A stretch of 64,000 nt of DNA, taken from NCBI GenBank assembly GCA_015179125.1, contig WHVA01000106.1, positions 62,001 through 126,000 on the forward strand, given 5' to 3'. Source of the DNA: Gautieria morchelliformis. Its lineage: Eukaryota; Basidiomycota; Agaricomycetes; Gomphales; Gomphaceae. A program made the position numbers and the translations under genes. This document shows positions 22,515-34,282 of the stretch, in pieces (positions within the stretch are counted from its first letter, which is position 1; each line of letters starts with the position of its first letter). The notes beneath the pieces are model-generated. The model made no database searches. It was not told the origin of the DNA and saw nothing but the letters and a program-made list of their open reading frames with translations.

Positions 22515-24520
22515 GTACATCTGAACTCCCACACTCATTGTTCAGAATGCCGATCACCTGTTCATACACCCGTGCTGAAGGCAGCCACATAACGCCGACG
22601 ATCGAAGCTTGGCATGCAAGAGGTGCTTCGAGCATCCTGGAAAACCCTGTTCTGTCACCGATATTCCAACCCCTCATCAGTTCAACCTGCACCCTGGCAC
22701 CAAATTATTGGTGCTGGCCGAGGGCGTGTCAGCAAAGTTCCCAAAAAACCGAATGCTAAACCCCCTGAATCAAGTGATCCTGGTGATGGTGGTGGAGATG
22801 GCGATGATTCCAATTCCGAGCACAATTCCGATCACGACGTAGCAGGCCCGAGAGCTAATCCCAACCCAAATGCTGTGGCAAACGGCGAGGAACAGGTGGG
22901 GCGGCTGCTCACGGCTTTGGAAATGCTCACCGACAATGGGCTTGGTGGTGGTGGAGACCGAAGTGACTTGAAGGCAAAACTTCGGGAACCCGACCAGTTC
23001 GATGCTTCTGACCCGAAGAAGCTCCAAGGATTTCTCCTCCAGTGCACGTTGAATTTCCATGCCAAACCCCAAGCATTCTGAGATGGTTCTATGAAAGTGA
23101 ACTATGTTTTGTCCTTCCTCAAGGGAACAGCTCTGGATTACTTTGAGCCCTACCTTGCAGATGACCCTGCTGACGAACCCGCATGGGCTTCGGATTACAC
23201 AGCATTCACGGAAGAGCTCTATCTGAATTTCGGTCCCTACGATCAAGTTGCGGACGCTGAAATTGAGCTCGAAAATTTGGTCATGAAGGACAACCACAAG
23301 GCAACTCGGTTTTTCATTGAATTCTACAGGCTCACATCTGTCCTTCAGTATAATGATTCGGCTTTGCATCGCCGAGCCTATCTGGCTTTGCTGAAGCGAA
23401 TCAAGGACAAAATGGTGCATTTTGACAAACCCCGAACCCTTGACGACCTCCGAGACCTCATTCAGAAGATTGACCAGAGGTATTGGGAACATTGTGGTGA
23501 ACTCTCTCGCGAGACCCATTCTGCTCCCAAACCTGAGGCCAAGAATGACAGGTCGGCCAACCAAAACCGAGGATCCCAGAACAACGACCGACGTCAATGT
23601 CAAGGTTCCGGCAACTCCAACACTAATGCCGGTAATAACCAAGGCAAAGGCAAGGACAAGCCAAAAGGGAATAATCAGTCCGAGGGCCAGAAAAAAACCA
23701 AACTGGACAGACTCGGCAAGGACGGCAAACTCACACCCGCAGAATGCCAGCGTCGCATGGATAACAACCTCTGCTTAGTATGTGCGCAGAGTGGCCACCG
23801 TGTGAAGGAATGTCCAAGGGCCACAATGGCGTGGGCAATCATAGCTTCTGATAGGAAGACGTCCAATGAGAAAGCCGAAAGCTTGGCTTCGTGTGTAAAA
23901 ACATAGTCAGCGGCCCTACGGCCTCCACACATACTGAGGGTCACATTGACTCAGCTTGCACATTAGGGGAGGTAAGAATCAATGCTTCTGCTCTCTGTTC
24001 TCCAAATTCTCTTGTAGTTAGTTTATCCTCATCTCTTGTCCCTAACCAAAAGTTTAAAGCTCTAGTAGATTCCGGTTCTACTCACTGTTTTATCGAATCC
24101 GTCTTTGTAAGTAGAAATACTCTGAAAACCCGATCCGTAGATCTGATCCTGCTCCGTTTGTTTGATGGTAGTACAAATTCAGTAATTACTGAAGCTGTAG
24201 AGCTGCCTATCCAATTCCCTGATGGTCACACCCATTACGTAGACTTTTATGTCACCCCCCTTGATTTGTCTGTTTTGGTAGTTCTCGGACACAACTGGCT
24301 CACCCACTACAATCCGTTGATTGACTGGGTACTGGGCAGTATTACGTTCCGAACTACCCTCCTGGGCAGTCCTGTGGACCACCTGCTGGCTCCGGCTGCT
24401 CACGCCTCTACAGCCGAGACCAAGCCAAACCCGAGCTTGGAAGCCCCCCAGGTGGCTCTCCTGAATGCAGCAGCATTTTACCGTGTCTGCAAGGCTTGCT
24501 TCCCTCTTCTTGTATCCTTT
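22060..24520 (+). mobile_element. Gypsy-type element remnant: LTR, gag and protease
   Basis: Fossil. LTR (22,060-22,514) followed by a gag region (about 22,610-23,905) with the retrotransposon-gag core, a Lys/Asn/Gly-rich linker and a CCHC zinc knuckle ('CLVCAQSGHRVKEC'), then an aspartic protease region (about 23,940-24,400) with the active-site motif 'VDSGSTHCFI'. Similarity fades near 24,500. No RT, integrase or 3' LTR belonging to it is seen. Better preserved than its relative at 9,169, with only a few breaks in the part that remains, so probably younger. Confidence 0.85.
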
Positions 24521-24604
24521 CCATTGGAGATTCGCCATGAGGGGCTGAGGCATCCTGACAGGCCCGGTGAACAAACCAGGCTCGCAACACTGCACAACAT
24601 GTAG

Positions 24605-25259
24605 TGATATGGAGACGTGAATATTAAGGCCTTTGTGCATAGCATAATTCCTGCCCAAGCATGTTATGCCAGATGATGTCATTGAAAATGTGGCAGAGGT
24701 GGTTGGTCAAATTACTTCCCTCGAAGAGCTGAACACATGCACTCGGTGGGCTTATGCAGCCCGATTTGGGCCTGCATTGCTAGAGGTTCTCAAAGACATA
24801 TATACCGAGATGGATGTGCAAGGGCCGTCACACTCGAAACGACCCCAAGTGGATGAGGGAGAAGGCAGTGCTCAAGCTGGAGGGATTGTGACAGGAGATG
24901 TCCAGACAAGGATGATCCGAGTGTTCAATGAGTTTTTCATGCAATCAAAGGTCTACAAGATGGCAAAAGATCACTGGTGGCCCCTTTCATGAAATTGCCT
25001 CTGAAAAATGCAAGTGAACGTGAGTGATTCGACACTCTATGAACTCACCAAGGCAACGGGACATAGCTCCGGGCTTACCATATTATGAACCCTGAGGCCA
25101 TCTCCATGACAGTTATAATGCGTCGAGGCCAGACAGATGGGTATTATTGCTCTTGTCATGCATACCTGAATGACTGGGTGTTGTTATTCGAGAATGTGAG
25201 ACGATGGCATCAGTCGGATGCCACAATCCTGGCTGATGTGGACCTGGTGGAAACCCACC
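24605..25259 (+). other. Unassigned coding-like sequence interrupted by the chromodomain Gypsy element
   Basis: Two plus-strand frames (24,666-24,992 and 25,085-25,259) encode soluble, acidic protein-like sequence ('QTRMIRVFNEFFMQSK', 'GYYCSCHAYLNDWVLLFENV') that I cannot assign to a family. The second is cut at 25,260 by the retrotransposon, and the pre-insertion sequence resumes after 31,967. It may be the tail of a multicopy gene or of another transposon. The CxCH pattern hints at metal binding, but that is a guess. Confidence 0.35.
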
Positions 25260-25738
25260 TGTCAGGGTTCATGCATTTCCTTCCACAGGTTTCTATTTCC
25301 TTCCATGAATTTCCGTCACCTTCTGTCAGTTTCCATAACCTTCCGTCAGTTTCTGTAACCTTCCGTCAGTTTCTGTAACCTTCCGTCAGTTTCTGTAACC
25401 TTCCGTCAGTTTCCGTAACCTTCCATCAGTTTCCATCACCTTCCGTAACCTTCTACGAGTTTCTATCATCTTCCACGAGTTTCCACAACCTTCTACAAGT
25501 TTCCGCCTCCCCTATTATGTAAACCTTGCCAGCGCTATAAGACTGTAGCCAGTGTGGTGGTGTTTCCTCAGCTTGATCTCTGAGGATACCCACTACACAG
25601 GCAAGTCCCCATGTATCTATCGTTGGTAGATTTATAAACTGAGGATACCCACTACACAGTTGGTTATTGTCCTTGTATCGGCCACTATCTCCTTGAGTAT
25701 CTTTAGGTTGTGGCTTCGTCATTAGTGTTGCCCTCACA
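25260..25738 (+). repeat. 5' LTR of the chromodomain element, with internal 20-bp tandem repeats
   Basis: 479 bp, TGTCAGGGTTCATG to GCCCTCACA. The first third is made of degenerate 'cttccgtcagtttctgtaac' units (about 25,300-25,500). Confidence 0.88.
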
Positions 25739-28700
25739 GGAGATCAAGCTCATAGGACGACCCCACACACATTTCTTAACCAACCTTCATCTCAGCCTTT
25801 GGCAGACCAACTCCCAGGGGCATACTGGAACTCCTTGGGTGAACATGGGCCATTTCTTCGAGGCCTCCTTTCCAGCCAAGCGCAGCAGCTGCAGCAACTT
25901 CAACTGCACAATCAGGAGCTGCACAATCAGATTGTTAACATTCATGACCACTTAGCCAATGCTGCCACCAACGCTGCTGTTGCTGCTGCTCAAGCCCTTG
26001 CGCCCTCAGTACCTCACAGTGTCCCTCCATCTACTTGCTCTATCAAAGCAGCAGAACCGGAGAAGTTCAATGGAGACTGTGCAGAGACTGAAGGGTTTAT
26101 CAGGTCTATCAAGTTGTCCATTGCCGTACAGCCAGCATCCTTCCCAGATGAGCGCACAAAGATCCTATATGCTCTTTCCTTCATGATGGGAGGCTCTGCG
26201 GAGATATGGGCACACAACGAGACACAGGCTGTCATTGATGGCACCTCCTCTATATCCACTCTGGAGGAGTTCATTAAACATGTGAAGGAGGCCTTTGGGG
26301 ACCCAGATCCTGCCAGAACGGCTCGCACTAAGCTGCATGACCTCAGGATGACATCAGGAATGTCGGCAGATGAATACACGGCTCAATTTGAGATCCTGGC
26401 AGGCAGGACAGGCTTTAATGATGAGGCACTCGAGGATGCCTATGCTCGTGGCCTTCCAGCAGGTATCCTTGACAAGATCCACGCCCAGCCCTTTCTTCCA
26501 TCCAACCTCAAAGGCTGGAAGGAAGCAGCCTGTCAGATTGACTGCAATCATCGCCGTCTGTTAGAGGTCAGGAAGGCAGAGACACCTCATGTTCCTAATC
26601 GCCCTCCTCCTGCCCAACCACTCCACACTCCTGCTACGGTGCCTGTTGTCACAGCACCACCCAGTAATGCGACACCTATGGACATTGACTCATCCCGCCG
26701 CCGCACCGAAACACGGACCTGCTACAACTGTAAGAGACCTGGTCACATTTCACCAGACTGTCCTGAACCTCGCAAGCCACGAATCCATGCAAACCTCACA
26801 GAGGCAGACATTGCAGCAATTGTCTCTAAATCTGTAGCAGCGGCAATGGAGGAACGCAAACAGAAGGTAGAAGCCCCTGTCCAAGAGGAGGGAAAGGGTT
26901 TTTAAGCCAGTCAGCGGTGAAAGACATGCCCCGCTCGACGAATCGGTTTTCAGTTCTTGAAACATATACAATAGGGATCACAGGCGATATGACGCATCCT
27001 TCTCCTACCCCTGATCGAACTGAAACCAAACCAGCCATGCCAAAAACCCAACCCATCACTCCAGTTGCTAATGCAAACCTTCCAAGCCCTCTATATGTCC
27101 GTACTGCTGACCTCTGCCAATGCACCAAAGTACCTCTCAAGGTCCACTCCGTTGACACAGGGCATCCACTTGCAATTGACTCCCTCCTTGACAGTGGTGC
27201 TACAGGGATGTTCATCGATGTGGAGTTTGTAAGGGAACACAGACTTCGGACCCGTCCCCTACCCCGTGCCATCCCCGTCTACAATATTGATGGTACCCCA
27301 AATGAGGCTGGCTCAATCAAGGAAGAAGTCGACCTCATTTGCACCTTTGGGGATCATACGGAACGTGCCACATTCTCTGTCACAAGCCTTGGACGACTTG
27401 CCATCATTCTTGGTCACACATGGCTTGTTGAACACAACCCAGAAGTTAACTGGCGTACAGGAGATGTGAAGATGACATGCTGTCCCAAGTCATGTGGGGG
27501 CAGACCTGTTGTCAGAGGGCCCACAGTCGAAACTGTTCCAGAAGAGAGTGTAGATCAAGAGGAGGTTCCCATACAGCACACCCGCTCCCTACTTGAGGAA
27601 GGAGACAGGACCTTTGTCATCTTTGTGAATTAGAGTCCTGAAACAATTGGCGCAGGCTGGACTGTCTCCCAACAGCTTGCTGAACGGGCCAGCAAGTCTG
27701 CACCAGTTAGATCCTTCGAGGACCTTGTCTCTAAACCATACCAGGAGTTCAAGGATGTGTTTTCTAAGGAGTCATTTGACCAACTGCCTCCTCAAAAGCC
27801 CTGGGACCATGCGATTGAGCTCACTCCAGGTGCACAACCCTTCAGCACAAAGGTTTACCCAATGTCACCGGTTGAGCAAAGGGAACTGGATAACTTCCTT
27901 GAGGAGAACCTGAAGAGCCATCGTATCCGTCCTTCCAAGTCACCTATGGCATCTCCAGTCTTCTTTGTGAAGAAAAAGGACAGCAGTCTTAGATTTGTGC
28001 AAGACTACCGGAAGCTCAATGATATAACAATCAAGAATGCCTATCATTTGCCCCTTGTTCCAGACATCATGAGTAAGATTGCTGCTGGAAGGGCTAAATA
28101 CTTCACAAAGCTTGACATTCACTGGGGATATAATAATGTACACATAAAAGAGGGAGATGAGTGGAAGGCAGCCTTTCGGACAAATAGGGGCCTGTATGAA
28201 CCTCTAGTCATGTTCTTTGGACTCATGAACAGCCCAGCAACCTTCCAGACAATGATGAATGACATCTTCATGAGTCTCATCGATGAAGGGGTTGTGGTGG
28301 TGTTCATGGACGACATTCTCATCTTCACAGAGTCACTTGAAGAACATCATAGGATTGTACGACATGTCCTTGAAATCCTCCGGGCCAACAACCTGTACCT
28401 CAAACCTGAAAATGCCTATTTGAGCAACTAGAGGTGGAGTATCTCGGCCTCATCCTCTCTCAAGGACAGGTTGCCATGGACCCAGTCAAGGTTGCAGGAG
28501 TGCGGGGACTGGCCAATACCACGTAACGTCACTGAAGTCAAATCATTCCTTGGTTTCATCAACTTCTACCATCGATTTGTGGACGACTCCTCACACATTG
28601 CAAAGCCCCTCAACCAGTTGACAAAACAGGATGCCCAATGGTCTTGGGATCCGAATGGCCCAGAGCAAGCGTCCTTTGACAAGCTCAACTCCTCATCACC

Positions 28701-30814
28701 TCAACACCGATCCTTGTCCTCCCTGATCAAGACAAATGTTTCTGTCTTGAAACAGATGCCTCGGCCTATGCCACAGGAGCAGTACTGTCCCAGCTATGTG
28801 ATGATGGCAAATGGCGGCCTGTGGGGTTTGTGTCCAAAAGCCTCAATGATGCTGAATGCAACTATGCCATCCATGACAAGGAGCTTCTTTCTGTGATTCG
28901 GGGATTAGAGGAATGGCACCACATCTTAGAGGGAACGAAGCACAAGATTGAGATTCTTAATGACCATCAGAATCTCACCTACTTCCGCACTGCACAAAAC
29001 CTGAACCGTCGTCAAGCACGCTGGTCACTCTACCTCTCTCGCTTTGATTTTGAGCTGATCCATCGTCCTGGTCATCATTCAGCCAAGCCTGATGCACTCT
29101 CACAATGCGTGGATCATAAGCGGGGGGAGGAAGACAACCAAAATCAAGTCTTACTTACCCCTGACTTGTTCCACATCAAGGCGAATCCCCCAGAGGCTGG
29201 CGCGCAGTTAGTCCCAGGTGAAGGTGATGCTTTCCTCAATCGAGTAAGGAACTGTGTAGACCAGGATGAAAAGGTTGTCAAGGCTCTCAAAGAACTGGGC
29301 TCCTCTGGAAATTTACAAGGAGAAGAATGGTCTGAACAGGATGGGCTTGTCCTCTATCACAACAAAGTGTATGTGCCGCTTGATGCAAAACTACGACATG
29401 ACATAGTGAAAGCGCATCGTAACATGCCTCTCACCGGTCACCCTGGTCGTTGGAGAACTACTGAACTAGTTGCTCGGAGTTACTGGTGGCCTGGGATGGG
29501 ATATTACATCGCAAAATACGTGAAGGCCTGTGACCTGTGCAACCAGACAAAAACCTTCCCTGCTTCTCCCATTGGCAAGCTTCTACCAAACCGTATCCCA
29601 GACCGTAGATGGCAGGTTATGTCTGTTGACTTGATCATAGAACTGCCTACCAGTCATGGCTATGATGCTCTCCTTATTGTCATCGATCGCCTCTCAAAGC
29701 GTGCACATGTCATTCCCACCACTTCAGATGTAACTTCGGTGGGAGTCGCCCGACTCTTCCGTGATCATGTTTGGAAACTTCATGGGCTCCCTGAAGAAAT
29801 CATCAGTGATCGAGGCACACAGTTCGTCTCCCAGTTCATGCATGAACTGAACAAACTTCTTGGTGTCAAAGTCACTGCCTCTACTGCTTATCACCCCCAA
29901 ACTGATGGACAGACTGAAAGGGTTAATCAGGAGATTGAGCAATACCTTCGACTATTCATCAACCAGCGTCAGGATGATTGGTTCGAATGGATATCCTTGG
30001 CCGAGTTTGCCTATAACAACCGAATCCACGCCTCAACCCAGACTATACCCTTCATGTTGGACAGTGGCCAACATCCAAGGCTGGGACTGGAACCAGTCCG
30101 GGAAACTCGACTTGAGGCCCTGGATGAGTTCACAACGCGGATGGAAGCGGCCACAAGAGAAGCTCATTCAGCCCTGTCCAAGGCAGCAGAGGACATGGCA
30201 CGCTTCTATGACGTGCACCATAAAGCAGCCCCAGTTTATAAGCTTGGTGACAAGGTTTGGCTCAATGCACAAAACATCACAACCACTTGCCGAATGAAGA
30301 AGCTAGACCACAAGTGGCTAGGCCCCTACACTGTTAATAAGGTGGTCTCACGAAATGCCTATGGTCTAAATCTTCCTGCATCCTTTGGTCGCACACATCC
30401 AGTGTTCTCTGTCATCCCGCTTCGGCCATATGAAGATGACCCAATTCTTGAACGTCATGCCCCTCCACCCCCCCCCCTGTCATACGGGATGGAGCCGAAG
30501 AATATGAAGTTGAAAGGATTCTAGACAGCAGGATGTTCCGTGGAAGGTTGGAGTATCTCGTGCGCTGGAAGGGCTATGGAGCTGCCGACGATCTCTGGCT
30601 ACCAGTGAAAGATGTCTCTGGGGCAAAGCGACTCGTTAAGGAATTTCACACGCAGAACCCAGAGGCACCTCAGCATATCTCAGCAGCCACATACATGTCC
30701 CTCCCCTTCCAGATATTTCAGAACTTCACAGAACCTTCCAGGCAAACTCTCTTCAACTGGACAGCAGGCAGGGCTTCTACTCATAATGTCAAGGGTCCAG
30801 AACCCCAAAGATAA

Positions 30815-31528
30815 GCGATATTGGCCTCCGCCTAACCAATTCATTCCGATAAGCTATATATCCCCTCTCCACCTGTGACCGCTCACTTCCACTGCATCGA
30901 CCCCACCACATCCATCAACCATGTCCTCGCCCGCCATTGAGCTTGTTGCCCTCCCTAGCTTCACCCAAAACCTCTCTGACCTGCCAAACATGTCACGTGT
31001 CGATCCCACCCTCCTGCACTTCTCCGGCTTCTCGTCATCCAGAGCAGCCAGTGAAGCCAAGCTACAAAGGATGCTTGACTGCCATGATCTTGACGTCGCA
31101 TGGTCTTCAAAGTGGTCCGTCAGCTCTGAGGACCTCACACCAGCAAAGAGTCAGGCACCCACTCGCCCTGCACTCGCATTCCTCAGACCCCGACACAGAC
31201 GAGAGAACACATACTACGTCGGCAACCCTGTCTTCCTCAACGATGGCACCCCCCCTTGTGGAACCCCCTACACTTTCGAAGGCTGGGTGGGGCGGCGTTT
31301 CCATAACATGGCAGGAGAGCGACTACGTCGAGCAAGGTTCTGAGGGCCGCACTTGCCCATGGACCCCAATCCCCCTGAGCTCATCATTGACCTGCGCTAC
31401 CAGGAGGGGAAGGGCCAGGAGAGATGGTGGTCCCGCCTGTGGCATACTTGGAAATGATGTCTCGGTGGATGTTGGGGGCTAGGTGACAGCTGTGCTTGTC
31501 GGGACGACAAGCATTGAGAGGGGGGTGA
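30815..31528 (+). other. Extra segment between chromodomain and 3' LTR
   Basis: About 700 bp inside the chromodomain element with two overlapping plus-strand frames (30,921-31,343; 30,937-31,482) and no recognised domain. A 17-bp hairpin 'cttgtcgggacgacaag' (31,494-31,510) lies just before the polypurine tract. It could be untranslated or an accessory frame. Confidence 0.4.
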
Positions 31529-31967
31529 TGTCAGGGTTCACGTGTTTCCTTCCACAAGTTTCTATTTCCTTCCATGAATTTCCGTCACCTTCCGTCAGTT
31601 TCCATAACCTTCCATCAGTTTCTGTAACCTTCCGTCAGTTTCCGTAACCTTCCATCAGTTTCCATCACCTTCCGTAACCTTCTATGAGTTTCTATCATCT
31701 TCCACAAGTTTCCACAACCTTCTACAAGTTTCCGCCTCTCCTATTATGTAAACCTTGCCAGCGCTATAAGACTGTAGCCAGTGTGGTGGTGTTTCCTCAG
31801 CTTGATCTCTGAGGATACCCACTACACAGGCAAGTCCCCATGTATCTATCGTTGGTAGATTTATAAACTGAGGATACCCACTATACAGTTGGTTATTGTC
31901 CTTGTATCGGCCACTATCTCCTTGAGTATCTTTAGGTTGTGGCTTCGTCATTAGTGTTGCCCTCACA
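31529..31967 (+). repeat. 3' LTR of the chromodomain element
   Basis: 439 bp, same ends as the 5' LTR. It is 40 bp shorter, which matches two fewer 20-bp units. Confidence 0.88.
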
Positions 31968-32364
31968 CCACCTCCATAAAGTCATGCGAGACTTGCTCCA
32001 GACTCAGGATTCCCAGGAGCCAAAGCAGTGATAAATGTATTATAGAAGTTATGCACTGAAACTCTGGATGAGCTCAATTGCCACCTGAAGCATGGTGCCT
32101 GTCCACTCAGGAAATTCCTCAGCCTCCGGGCCTACTGCAGGCCTCACAGGTGAACACACGTCGAGGAGCTGGCCCTGGCATGCTCTGGATGGTATCGACA
32201 GTATCTGATTAATTTGTTTCTTTCAGTCTATGATCCCCATCACTGCCAGCCATGTGACTGGTTCCCACTTGTCTCAAACCACCACTCTCCACCAGACTCA
32301 ACACCTTCCTCCTTGATCCCACACCACAATGAATCCCAAACAGCAGGCACTGAAGGAAATAGAC
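31968..32364. other. Pre-insertion flank of the chromodomain element
   Basis: Continues the unassigned sequence of 24,605-25,259. No gene of its own is supported. Confidence 0.3.
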
Positions 32365-34080
32365 TTACGCCAGCTCCCTACTCGCAATGCAGCCCCAGGC
32401 AGGCCCGCCAGGTGGGGCAGGAATCTGTGCTAGAGGTTGTTGTCGGGGAGGTTGTCCTGCGAAGGGGTGAGGCTGTCCCGTGAATGGAAGAGGCACAGGC
32501 CCACCAGGTGGGGCAGGAATCTGTGCTGGAGGTTGTTGCCAGGGAGGTTGTCCCTCGAAGGGGTGAGGCTGTCCCGCGAAGAGAGGTGGGGCACCCCCGA
32601 ATGGCGCAGCATTCGGATCATAATAAGGCATGCCACTGAAAGGATAGCCAAGGTGTTGTCCGAGGGCAGGGTCAGCATGATGTCCCTGATCTGCTAAAGG
32701 CGCCTGGGGAGGAAGACCTTGTTGGGAATCGACTCGAGTGTGGTCGCTGTGTACCGAATGGTGGGGACTGTGATGCGAAGAGCCTGCGAAGAGCCTGCGA
32801 GGCCGCGAAGAGCCTGCGAAGAGCCTGCGAAGAGCCTGCGAAGGGGAGGGGGGCCTGCGGAGGGAGAGCCTGCGAAGAGCCTGCGAAGAGCCTGCGAAGA
32901 GCCTGCGAAGAGCCTGCGAGAGCCTGCGAAGAGCCTGCGAAGAGCCTGCGAAGAGCCTGCGAAGAGCCTGCGAAGAGCCTGCGAAGAGCCTGCGAAGAGC
33001 CTGCGAAGAGCCTGCGAAGAGCCTGCGAAGAGCCTGCGAAGAGCCTGCGAAGAGCCTGCGAAGAGCCTGCGAAGAGCCTGCGAAGAGCCTGCGAAGAGCC
33101 TGCGAAGAGCCTGCGAAGAGCCTGCGAAGAGCCTGCGAAGAGCCTGCGAAGAGCCTGCGAAGAGCCTGCGAAGAGCCTGCGAAGAGCCTGCGAAGAGCCT
33201 GCGAAGAGCCTGCGAAGAGCCTGCGAAGAGCCTGCGAAGAGCCTGCGAAGAGCCTGCGAAGAGCCTGCGAAGAGCCTGCGAAGAGCCTGCGAAGAGCCTG
33301 CGAAGAGCCTGCGAAGAGCCTGCGAAGAGCCTGCGAAGAGCCTGCGAAGAGCCTGCGAAGAGCCTGCGAAGAGCCTGCGAAGAGCCTGCGAAGAGCCTGC
33401 GAAGAGCCTGCGAAGAGCCTGCGAAGAGCCTGCGAAGAGCCTGCGAAGAGCCTGCGAAGAGCCTGCGGAGCCTGCGAAGAGCCTGCGAAGAGCCTGCGAA
33501 GAGCCTGCGAAGAGCCTGCGAAGAGCCTGCGAAGAGCCTGCGAAGAGCCTGCGAAGAGCCTGCGAAGAGCCTGCGAATAGTGCGAAGAAGCATGTGAGTG
33601 ATGTGAATGAGATGAAGAATTGTGCGAAGCAGGTGTGTGAGCCTGAAATCCCGCTTGTACAGGCATGGTGTGCCCAGTATTGAGAGGTGGTGTAGGATGC
33701 ATATAAGGAGGACGTTGGGCGTAGTGCACATCGAGAAATGGATTTGGAGTATGGCCAGGTGAAGCCGGTGGCAAGTGGGGTCGTGCGAAGGCCGATTGTA
33801 ATCGGGATCCTGAGGCACTGACAATCTGAGGAAGCCTAGAAGGATAATGTGCTTGAAAGCTGCTGGGGTTCTGTGGATGATCACTGGGAAAATTAGGGGC
33901 CAATAGGTGGCGTAAAGAATCGGCACTGGGCCTGTGGCTGGATATGGGAGTACTGGCCGAAAGTGGGCGCTGAGGGGAGAAGTGCTGTTCACCTGGGGTT
34001 AGCTGGCATTGAGCATCAAAATGAGGTGGTGATGCGTGTTCAGGGACCAGATGATATGGTGTAGGCCAAGATGCAGACAT
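32365..34080 (-). CDS. Pro/His/Ser-rich low-complexity reading frame containing a minisatellite
   Basis: One open frame of 571 codons. N-terminal part Pro/Ser/His-rich ('MSASWPTPYHLVPEHASPPH'); the middle is QALRRLFAGSS repeated about 20 times, produced by an 11-bp minisatellite; the C-terminal part is Pro/Gln/Gly-rich and contains a ~29-residue unit repeated twice ('GQPHPF.GQPP.QQP.AQIP'). Coding-like sequence continues upstream of the ATG, so the true start may lie beyond 34,080. No known domain. The flanks outside the minisatellite look like a real low-complexity protein; whether it is expressed is unknown. It abuts an LTR at 34,283. Confidence 0.4.
   Translation of the reverse strand: MSASWPTPYHLVPEHASPPHFDAQCQLTPGEQHFSPQRPLSASTPISSHRPSADSLRHLLAPNFPSDHPQNPSSFQAHYPSRLPQIVSASGSRLQSAFARPHLPPASPGHTPNPFLDVHYAQRPPYMHPTPPLNTGHTMPVQAGFQAHTPASHNSSSHSHHSHASSHYSQALRRLFAGSSQALRRLFAGSSQALRRLFAGSSQAPQALRRLFAGSSQALRRLFAGSSQALRRLFAGSSQALRRLFAGSSQALRRLFAGSSQALRRLFAGSSQALRRLFAGSSQALRRLFAGSSQALRRLFAGSSQALRRLFAGSSQALRRLFAGSSQALRRLFAGSSQALRRLFAGSSQALRRLFAGSSQALRRLFAGSSQALRRLFAGSSQALRRLSQALRRLFAGSSQALRRLSLRRPPSPSQALRRLFAGSSRPRRLFAGSSHHSPHHSVHSDHTRVDSQQGLPPQAPLADQGHHADPALGQHLGYPFSGMPYYDPNAAPFGGAPPLFAGQPHPFEGQPPWQQPPAQIPAPPGGPVPLPFTGQPHPFAGQPPRQQPLAQIPAPPGGPAWGCIASRELA
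32775..33585. repeat. 11-bp minisatellite (GAAGAGCCTGC)n, about 70 copies
   Basis: Almost perfect head-to-tail array; variant units occur mainly at the ends (near 32,790-32,870) and at a few interior points. Because 11 is not a multiple of 3, three units encode an 11-residue period, and all six frames stay open, giving long artefactual open frames on both strands. Confidence 0.97.
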
Positions 34081-34282
34081 AGCAACTAAGCGGGAGAAAG
34101 GGATGATGTCTCCAGTGGGATTTTGTGAAGGAAATGAGGTGGAAGCTATTTGCCTGGGAAGTGGTGCTGGAGTAGGAACTGGGCCTGTTGAGCAAGTTCT
34201 ATAGACAACAGGTTGTTATTGTTGTGTAGATGACATGAGAAGTAGAAGAATGCTTTGACTGTAGTTGTTAGTTCAATTATAC

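Larger units (their letters stand above)
25260..31967 (+). mobile_element. Near full-length Ty3/Gypsy chromodomain element (chromovirus)
   Basis: Fossil that is almost complete: two LTRs, flanking 5-bp duplication CCACC (25,255-25,259 and 31,968-31,972), and parts in the usual Ty3/Gypsy order. Gag about 25.8-26.9 kb with CCHC knuckle 'CYNCKRPGHISPDC'; aspartic protease near 27.2 kb (DSGAT); reverse transcriptase about 27.8-28.5 kb ('FMDDIL'); RNase H about 28.7-29.1 kb; integrase about 29.4-30.2 kb with HHCC and DDE domains; chromodomain about 30.5-30.65 kb ('EYLVRWKGYG'). A purine tract precedes the 3' LTR. It carries roughly four or five breaks. The LTRs are very similar, so insertion was fairly recent. 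Confidence 0.92.

Noticed and set aside
21248-24520. LTR at 21,248 and LTR at 22,060 as the pair of one element
   Set aside because: They are 340 bp apart in the same orientation with no internal region between them, and they differ in sequence; two separate insertions fit better.
32775-33585. CRISPR-like array
   Set aside because: Units are contiguous 11-mers with no spacers, and the genome is eukaryotic.
32719-33597. Long frames on both strands in the 11-bp array (292 and 432 codons)
   Set aside because: They come from the arithmetic of an 11-bp unit without stops in any frame, not from coding constraint.
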